The notes under the pieces were generated by a model that did no database searches, was not told where the DNA came from, and saw nothing but the letters and a program-made list of their open reading frames with translations. A DNA stretch of 64,000 bases from 'Nostoc azollae' 0708 (GTDB taxonomy: Bacteria; Cyanobacteriota; Cyanobacteriia; Cyanobacteriales; Nostocaceae): the NCBI RefSeq assembly GCF_000196515.1, contig NC_014248.1, positions 2,721,001 through 2,785,000 on the forward strand, written 5' to 3'. The number at the start of each line of letters is the position of its first letter. The stretch's first letter is position 1. Positions 58,855-64,000 of this stretch are shown here, in pieces. The translations under genes were made by a program, and so were the position numbers.

Positions 58855-59039
58855 GCGATAAAGTCTATTTACAGAGATTATGGAATTGTATTTACGGTGC
58901 ATAAATTTAGTTTGCTGCCCAAGGTAGTAACTGTATTTATACGGTAGATATATCTGATTCTAAAAAGAATTTACTGCTAATTTTACGGAATCGTCAAGAC
59001 TCAGAGTGTATGTGTAGTTAAACCATTGAGGAGACCGTG

Positions 59040-59078
59040 ATGCTTTCAGTGGCTTTAACTAAAATAACTATGTGTTGA
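59040..59078 (+). CDS. Possible 12-residue peptide (small ORF)
   Basis: ATG...TGA encodes MLSVALTKITMC, preceded by GAGGAG at good spacing (about 59028). A strong terminator starts 11 bases after the stop. Site, short ORF and terminator together look like one small transcription unit. Confidence 0.35.
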   Translation: MLSVALTKITMC

Positions 59079-59089
59079 ACCCAAAGAAT

Positions 59090-59127
59090 GCTCAAACAGC
59101 TATATATAGCTGTTTGAGCGTTTTAAT
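59090..59127 (+). terminator. Strong hairpin terminator behind the 12-residue ORF
   Basis: GCTCAAACAGCTA-TATA-TAGCTGTTTGAGC (13-bp perfect stem), then GTTTTAATT. A second, shorter hairpin (59133-59152, AAGTTCAT-ACCG-ATGAACTT, then TGTTTGTTT) follows. Confidence 0.8.
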
Positions 59128-59458
59128 TAAACAAGTTCATACCGATGAACTTTGTTTGTTTAACCTCAATTTCATTAAAAAGGTAAAGAATCATGCAGTA
59201 AATATTATTGTGATGTCAATGATTGATGACTTTGGTTCAGTGATAATGGCAAATCATTAGTTACAAGATTAAACTCTGGGTGTTTGATATCTAATTTGTA
59301 ATAAAGTTGTTGCGAACAAAAATTTAGTATGCCACTTTTGAAACTGGATAAAATTAATGATGAATACCAAGTTAATTCAAGAAAAATAGCTAAAATAGAA
59401 ACTGAGACTCTATCATCGAGAGTAAACCTACCAGTGATCAGAAAAACTGCAATTTTGT

Positions 59459-59647
59459 ATGAATTCAAATAGCCAGTCTGCCAATTCTTCCGATACATAT
59501 TCCCAACGTTTGGCAGACATTGTGGGAACGGCAATCGCACTCATAACCCTTACCCTACCTGTATTTATCATTTCCCACTATTCTTCACCTGATGTTCAGA
59601 ACAATCAGCAGAACCTGAGTTACCACTTAGTAAGAAGCAATAAATAA
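59459..59647 (+). CDS. Small single-helix membrane protein
   Basis: A 62-residue protein with a Ser/Asn-rich start, one membrane helix (about 20-42; IVGTAIALITLTLPVFIIS) and a polar tail. It resembles short cyanobacterial membrane proteins. Function unknown; the preceding 300 bases hold nothing else. Confidence 0.5.
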   Translation: MNSNSQSANSSDTYSQRLADIVGTAIALITLTLPVFIISHYSSPDVQNNQQNLSYHLVRSNK

Positions 59648-59708
59648 ATGTTCCTAACCCAAGTTAGGCAATTCTAAAGTAATCCTAAAGTAATCCTAAA
59701 TTCTCCGT

Positions 59709-59775
59709 TATAGCGCAGCGTGGCGCTAGCCATACAAAAAGATCCCTGATTTCTCACAGAAGTCGGGGTTCTGCG
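59709..59775. repeat. Palindromic repeats before ppa
   Basis: TAGCGCAGCGTGGCGCTAGCCATAC, followed by GATCCCTGATTTCTCACAGAAGTCGGGG-type hairpin sequence, the same families seen at 50236 and 21342. Confidence 0.6.
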
Positions 59776-59882
59776 TCTTTTGTACAAAGACCTTGGGAAG
59801 AGATGCACAATTGTCCTAAAATCTTACACGGGGAACCAAACTGCGTTCTACCTAGATTCACTGTTAGCGAAGGAGTTTTGTT

Positions 59883-60392
59883 GTGGATTTATCTCTTATT
59901 CCTGCCCAACCAAAACCGGGTGTGATTAATGTTCTGATTGAAATTCCAGGCGGGAGTAAAAATAAATATGAGTACGATAAGGAATTACAAGCTTTTGCTC
60001 TAGACAGGGTGCTTTATTCTTCAGTAAAATACCCTTATGACTATGGTTTTATACCTAATACCTTAGCTGATGATGGTGATCCTCTGGATGGCATGGTAAT
60101 AATGGATGAACCAACCTTTCCCGGTTGTGTCATTGCTGCAAGACCAATTGGTTATTTAGAAATGATTGACGGTGGTGATCGCGATGAAAAAATTCTTTGT
60201 GTTCCCGATAAAGATCCACGCTACGCCCATGTAAAATCATTGAAAGATTTACCTCCCCACCGTTTAGACGAAATTGCTGAATTTTTCCGTTCTTATAAAA
60301 GTTTGGAAAAAAAGGTGACAGAAATTCTCGGCTGGCAAGATGTAGACAGGGTTGCACCCTTAGTAGAAAAGTTCATCAAAGCTGATAAATAA
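59883..60392 (+). CDS. ppa: Inorganic pyrophosphatase, family I
   Basis: A 169-residue soluble enzyme: [16 protein letters not shown], the metal site [10 protein letters not shown] (about 62-71), and [14 protein letters not shown] start with AGGAG upstream. Hydrolyses PPi from biosynthesis. The next gene, panD, starts 173 bases later after a GGGGACT-type repeat. Confidence 0.95.
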   Translation: MDLSLIPAQPKPGVINVLIEIPGGSKNKYEYDKELQAFALDRVLYSSVKYPYDYGFIPNTLADDGDPLDGMVIMDEPTFPGCVIAARPIGYLEMIDGGDRDEKILCVPDKDPRYAHVKSLKDLPPHRLDEIAEFFRSYKSLEKKVTEILGWQDVDRVAPLVEKFIKADK

Positions 60393-60565
60393 TAATAGAT
60401 GATGGGTAATGGGGACTAGGGACTGGGGATGGGGAAGGAAGATGAGGGACTAGGATGAAGAGTTTTTCCAATTACCAATCACCAGTCCCTAGTCCCCATT
60501 ACCAACTAAAACCTGATTAATAGACTGAAACTACTCCCACTTGTGGCAGAAAACCCCAAAACGAA

Positions 60566-60949
60566 ATGCAGCGGACTCTCCTTTTGGCTAAAATTCATAA
60601 CTGTACCCTCACGGGGGCAAATATTAACTACGTGGGTAGTATCAGTATCGACCAAGTTCTTTTAGATAAAGCTAGTATTTTACCTTATGAGCAAGTACAA
60701 GTAGTGAATAGTGCTAATGGTAAGCGTTTTATTACTTACGCTATTCCTGCTCCAGCTAACTCAGGGATAATAGAATTAAACGGGGCAGCCGCACGTTTAG
60801 GCATTATTGGCGATCGCTTGATTATAATGACTTACGGGCAATTTACACTACAAGAGTTAAAACATTACTCTCCTACAGTTGTTATTGTGGATGAAAAAAA
60901 CCAGATTTTAGAAGTGCGAAACTACGATGATTTGCTCAGTAAGCTCTAA
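60566..60949 (+). CDS. panD: Aspartate 1-decarboxylase
   Basis: A 127-residue pro-enzyme that makes beta-alanine for pantothenate. The self-cleavage site is Gly24-Ser25 (YVGSISID), giving the pyruvoyl cofactor; [11 protein letters not shown] and NGAAARLG are conserved. An MBL-fold gene follows 11 bases later, likely the same transcript. Confidence 0.95.
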   Translation: MQRTLLLAKIHNCTLTGANINYVGSISIDQVLLDKASILPYEQVQVVNSANGKRFITYAIPAPANSGIIELNGAAARLGIIGDRLIIMTYGQFTLQELKHYSPTVVIVDEKNQILEVRNYDDLLSKL

Positions 60950-60960
60950 TTTCAAAAAAA

Positions 60961-61866
60961 ATGTCAAATTTTGAGCTATCTAATTCCAAAAACTACGTTA
61001 ATGAACAAGTGACTCCCATGGACAATCACCTTGCTGGGGAGTTCTGGGTTAAATTTTGGGGTGTAAGAGGTTTAATTCCTACCCCGAACAGTCACACCTG
61101 CCGCTATGGTAGTAATACTGCTTGTGTAGAAATATATGTAGCAGGACAACACTTAATTTTTGATGGGGGTACTGGGTTACGCATCTTGGGGAAAATGTGG
61201 CAGCAGCAACAAAAATCCTTAGAAGCCCATTTATTTTTTACCAACTCCCAATCAAATCGAATCCAAGGATTTCCCTTTTTTGCGCCGGCATTTATTGCAA
61301 GTAATTGCTTTCATATTTACGGAACAGCTGCCTCAAATGGTGCATCAATCAAACAATGTTTGTGCGATCAGATGCTACAACCTCACTTTCCTTACCCTTT
61401 ACAGGTGATGGAATCAGATTTGAATTTTTATAATTTGACTCCTGGCAATGCAGTAGAGTTAGGTGAAGTGAAAATAACGATGGCAATAATCAATAAGAAT
61501 CAGAAGTCAATCGGCTACCGGGTGACTTGGGGAGAGCATAGCATTGCCTACGCGACAGATTTACATAAAAGTCTTGATATAGAAGAGCAAAAGCAGATTT
61601 TACATATTATTCAAGGTGCTGATTTACTCGTTACTAATGCTACTTACACTCCACCGACTGGTAAAAACCATGAGTATGCTGAATTATTTTGGAAAACTCC
61701 AGTTGATTTAGCTCAAACTGCTGATGTAAAAAGATTAGTTATCTCCCACCATCACCCAGATGATAATGATACTTTTCTTGATAAAATTCAAGACCAAGTT
61801 AAATCTGCTTTTCCCAATGTTTTACTGGCTTGTGAGGGTATGTTATTGTCTGTGGAGAACTCTTAA
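60961..61866 (+). CDS. MBL-fold protein lacking the HxHxDH motif
   Basis: A 301-residue member of the PhnP-like MBL group: KFWGVRGLIPTPNSHTCRYG (about 30-49), FDGGTGLRILG, and SHHHPDDND near the C-terminus. Where active members have THxHxDHxxGF, this has TNSQSNRIQGF (about 94-104), so the main zinc ligands are gone although the fold is intact. It may be a binding or regulatory protein. Probably co-expressed with panD. Confidence 0.82.
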   Translation: MSNFELSNSKNYVNEQVTPMDNHLAGEFWVKFWGVRGLIPTPNSHTCRYGSNTACVEIYVAGQHLIFDGGTGLRILGKMWQQQQKSLEAHLFFTNSQSNRIQGFPFFAPAFIASNCFHIYGTAASNGASIKQCLCDQMLQPHFPYPLQVMESDLNFYNLTPGNAVELGEVKITMAIINKNQKSIGYRVTWGEHSIAYATDLHKSLDIEEQKQILHIIQGADLLVTNATYTPPTGKNHEYAELFWKTPVDLAQTADVKRLVISHHHPDDNDTFLDKIQDQVKSAFPNVLLACEGMLLSVENS

Positions 61867-62942
61867 CAGGTGACAGGGAACAGGAATCAGTTCTCGCAGT
61901 TTAGCGGCTACTACACCGCTACTAAATAATTCTTTGGCTTTGTCTATACCCGCTGGAATATGTGGACAAATGCCGCTGTGCCATAGATAAAAACAGCCAT
62001 TCCATAAAGCTGTTTGCATAAATTCCCTTGGTTCTCCAGCTAGAACGGACTGTATATCCTTGATGACTTCCTCTGTCGTACCAAGGCTAACGTTTTTAGG
62101 TGTAAAGCCATATTCATGGGGTACGAGGAGTAAGCGTTCTAATTCTTGTGTTTTGGATGATGAGAAGCCGATAATGGCAGTGCGCTCGCCCAGTAAATCA
62201 CAACTACCTTCTAAACCCTTGACAAAGGTATATTTCTTCAATTCGAGCAGTTCTAAAGCAACTTAAAACATTGCTTCGGTCCGTGGATGGACAAAACCCG
62301 CAATAATGTGAGCATAACCAGCATAGGGATACCATATTAATTCCATTGTTGCCAGTGGTGGACGCTTACCTAGTCGGTCGCGGTATTCCCAAATAGTTTG
62401 GGTCAGAGGAAAAAGTGTTGGTGTGTGAATAAAACCAATTCCAGTTTTTTCAAATACCTGCTGAGTTGTAGGCAGAGGTAAATTAGTCCAATCTACTCCT
62501 AAACCTTGCCAAATCTCGATTAAAGATAAACCATATTTTGTCGAATAGCAATAGCTTCGCTCGCCAAAGGCACCGCCTCCATGCATAATCACAGGTTGTC
62601 CCGTCGCAGCTAATTATTAATTAATAAAGTTATAATCATATTAATTGGTGCAGTACGGGTTCTGCCATCATAGGGTATGCCTAAAACTATGACGGGTTGA
62701 GTTATGGGTTGCAACTTAGGACCGAGTTCATTATAAGCATCCAACATCCCGGCTAACTCTTCCCCAGTGGGTCGCTTGATCCGGTGAGCAATTAAAAACG
62801 CGCCGATTTGTGCTGGTGTCGCTTCGGCTAATAACATCATTTTCATTGCAATAGCAGCTTCAGCACGGGTGAGATTTTCTGAAGTGTGACTACCACTACC
62901 ACTACCGACTTTTTGGATAGATTCTCTAAATATATTGGTCAT
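61843..62942 (-). pseudogene. cnaT-like phosphoribosyltransferase-family gene
   Basis: An anthranilate-phosphoribosyltransferase-like protein (TrpD2 type): MTNIFRESIQKVGSGSGSHT...IPYDGRTRTAPI, a short AT insertion with frameshift near 62615, GQPVIMHGGGAFGERSYC (holding a GGCGAGCGAAGC repeat), LPLPTTQQVF...MELIWYPYAG, an in-frame TAA (62263-62265, Gln expected), then KKYTFVKGLEGSCDL.... The family includes CnaT, needed for nir operon expression in Anabaena. The next gene is an ntcB-like remnant, as expected for that locus. Confidence 0.75.
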
Positions 62943-62998
62943 TAGTCATTAGTCATTGGTCATTGGGCATTGGAGGTCATTAGGAAAATTACTTCCCC

Positions 62999-63078
62999 AT
63001 CTTTCTCATCTCCCTCATCTTTCTCATCTCCCTCATCTTCCTCATCTTCCTCATCTTCCTCATCTTCCTCATCTTCCT
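62999..63078. repeat. Nonanucleotide minisatellite (CATCTTCCT)n
   Basis: Eight or nine copies, the first ones with TTT or CCC variants, between the cnaT-like and ntcB-like pseudogenes. Confidence 0.9.
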
Positions 63079-63088
63079 ACAACTTCCA

Positions 63089-63890
63089 TTAAGACGCTTG
63101 CGCTATGTTGTCCTGTACTAGTTGCCAAAAGTGTTGAATAGGAGGAATTTCCAGACGGTGTTGAGTTCTTACCATGACTACCCGACGAGTCAAACTGGAA
63201 TTATCTGGTAAATTACTATTGCTAGCTAGAGGACGGACTACAAGACTGGGATCAAATTTTGCTTCTATTAATGCGGAATGGGGTAGTAAACCTATTAGTT
63301 CTCCTTGACGGACTACTCGCCGAAAAGCATCTAAGGTGTTAACTTCTAAGGCTGCTTGAAGTTTCGCTTCTAGTTGATCAAAGCAATCTTGAATTAAACG
63401 CTACATTCCATAACCATCTTTAAATACCACTTGGGTATAAAGAATTAACACTGACCAAGGCATAGATTCAAACTTGGCTAGGGGATGATTAGCTGCTGTT
63501 AAGACTTCTATGGGTTCATAATATAATGTTTGTACGAGCATTTCTTTGCCAGTGATTATAAACCGATTGTGCATGACAATTGCTAAATCTACTAGGCCAT
63601 CTTTGAGAACTTTGAGGGAGCGATCACTTCCTAAAGATGTTACTCGTAGTTGCACATCTGGATAATCATGACAAAATTTTTGTAGAACTGGTGGTAGGTA
63701 AGAAGCACAGACAGAATGAATTGCCGCAATACACAATTCTGACTGCTTTCCGTCCATTTTCCGTCCATTAAATCTGTTAATTCTTGTGTGGCTGATTCCC
63801 ATTCTTGACAGATTTTACCGACACGGGGTAATAAGTGTTCACCCCCTAATGTCAGTTTGGCATGAGTTGGTCTGTGAAACAGTTTACAAA
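63089..63890 (-). pseudogene. ntcB: ntcB-like LysR-type regulator, decayed
   Basis: A LysR regulator very like NtcB: LFHRPTHAKLTLGGEHLLP, an 11-base tandem duplication (near 63760) that shifts the frame after DLMDGK, ELCIAAIHSVCASYLPPVLQ, VFKDGYGM, TAG (63401-63403, Gln expected), then RLIQDCFDQLEAKLQAALE...RRVVMVRTQHRLEIPP. The N-terminal helix-turn-helix is deleted. NtcB activates nitrate assimilation genes. Confidence 0.82.
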
Positions 63891-64000
63891 TCAAGCTTGT
63901 TTCACAAATACAGAATCGCTTTCAATCTTAGTGAGGTAGGTTTTTAATGGTGTTTCGGCTGGGCCTTCTTGTACTTTGCCATCACGAGCAAATTCTGCAT
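63891..64000 (-). CDS. Rieske-type ferredoxin, C-terminal end (partial)
   Basis: The frame enters from the right edge: AEFARDGKVQEGPAETPLKT..., ending at TGA (63891-63893). It resembles the last third of small Rieske [2Fe-2S] proteins (after the CPxH box). It abuts the truncated ntcB-like gene, which suggests the ntcB N-terminus was lost by a deletion up to this gene. Too short to be certain. Confidence 0.45.
   Translation of the reverse strand, partial: AEFARDGKVQEGPAETPLKTYLTKIESDSVFVKQA

Noticed and set aside
62956-63141. A His/Leu/Pro repeat protein
   Set aside because: The frame only reads through the 9-base minisatellite.

Overview
The window comes from a filamentous, heterocyst-forming cyanobacterium (Nostocales). 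Three things point there: a cnfR/patB-type nif regulator next to a nif-type 2[4Fe-4S] ferredoxin and a second (heterocyst-type) cox operon; many cyanobacteria-only small proteins (DUF3181, DUF1818, DUF2811, CPP1-like, ABA4-like); and frequent HIP1 octamers (GCGATCGC) with heptanucleotide tandem repeats. About twenty genes are broken by nonsense codons, small duplications or insertions while nitrogen-fixation genes stay intact. That suggests a lineage in genome reduction, such as the Azolla cyanobiont; the species assignment is inference.

Layout: 1-1.1 kb, 3' part of mutL. 1.2-12.2 kb, a nitrogen-fixation/heterocyst island read mostly leftward (ArsC-like nif-associated protein, cupin, TPR protein, coxC-coxA-coxB, fdxB) with divergent cnfR. 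A 2-kb graveyard of an OLD-type ATPase, a ParD-like antitoxin and a Uma2 gene lies inside it. 12.4-14.1 kb, intact mazEF-type toxin-antitoxin and a DmeF-like metal exporter. 14.3-20.6 kb, a decayed zone: Uma2, an Rpn-family (DUF2887) gene split by an IS66-type element, an AAA NTPase, a WD40 protein and brnTA, with one intact serine hydrolase. 20.6-24.5 kb, NlpC/P60 peptidase, GT2, MFS, tRNA-Arg and a moaC gene with a stop codon. 24.6-28 kb, pseudogenes of a GAF kinase, a response regulator and a transposase. 28-42 kb, mostly housekeeping: CobW, ABA4-like, Ser/Thr kinase, a broken metallothionein, hemL, hisIE, an iron-uptake-type porin, an OmpR regulator and a CPP1-like protein. 43.2-45.3 kb, a complete but internally deleted Tn3-family transposon with a tyrosine recombinase. 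45.4-58.4 kb, rpoZ, tRNA-Pro, folate enzyme, gmd-fcl and sugar transferases, pgsA, Uma2, aspartase-like lyase and DUF362. 58.4-64 kb, a gene-poor stretch with a CRP-like site and a tiny ORF, then ppa, panD, an MBL-fold protein, and broken cnaT- and ntcB-like genes.

Two themes link the genes. First, nitrogen economy: regulators and electron-transfer genes of N2 fixation are intact, whereas cnaT, ntcB (nitrate-assimilation activators) and moaC (molybdopterin synthesis for nitrate reductase) are all inactivated. Second, small mobile DNA: a GTAAG-ended MITE family (four copies with 8-bp target duplications) shares its ends with the IS66-type element here, and there are a GACCTCTTGC-ended MITE (two copies), an IS5-like MITE inside brnA, and the Tn3-family unit with a perfect 5-bp duplication.
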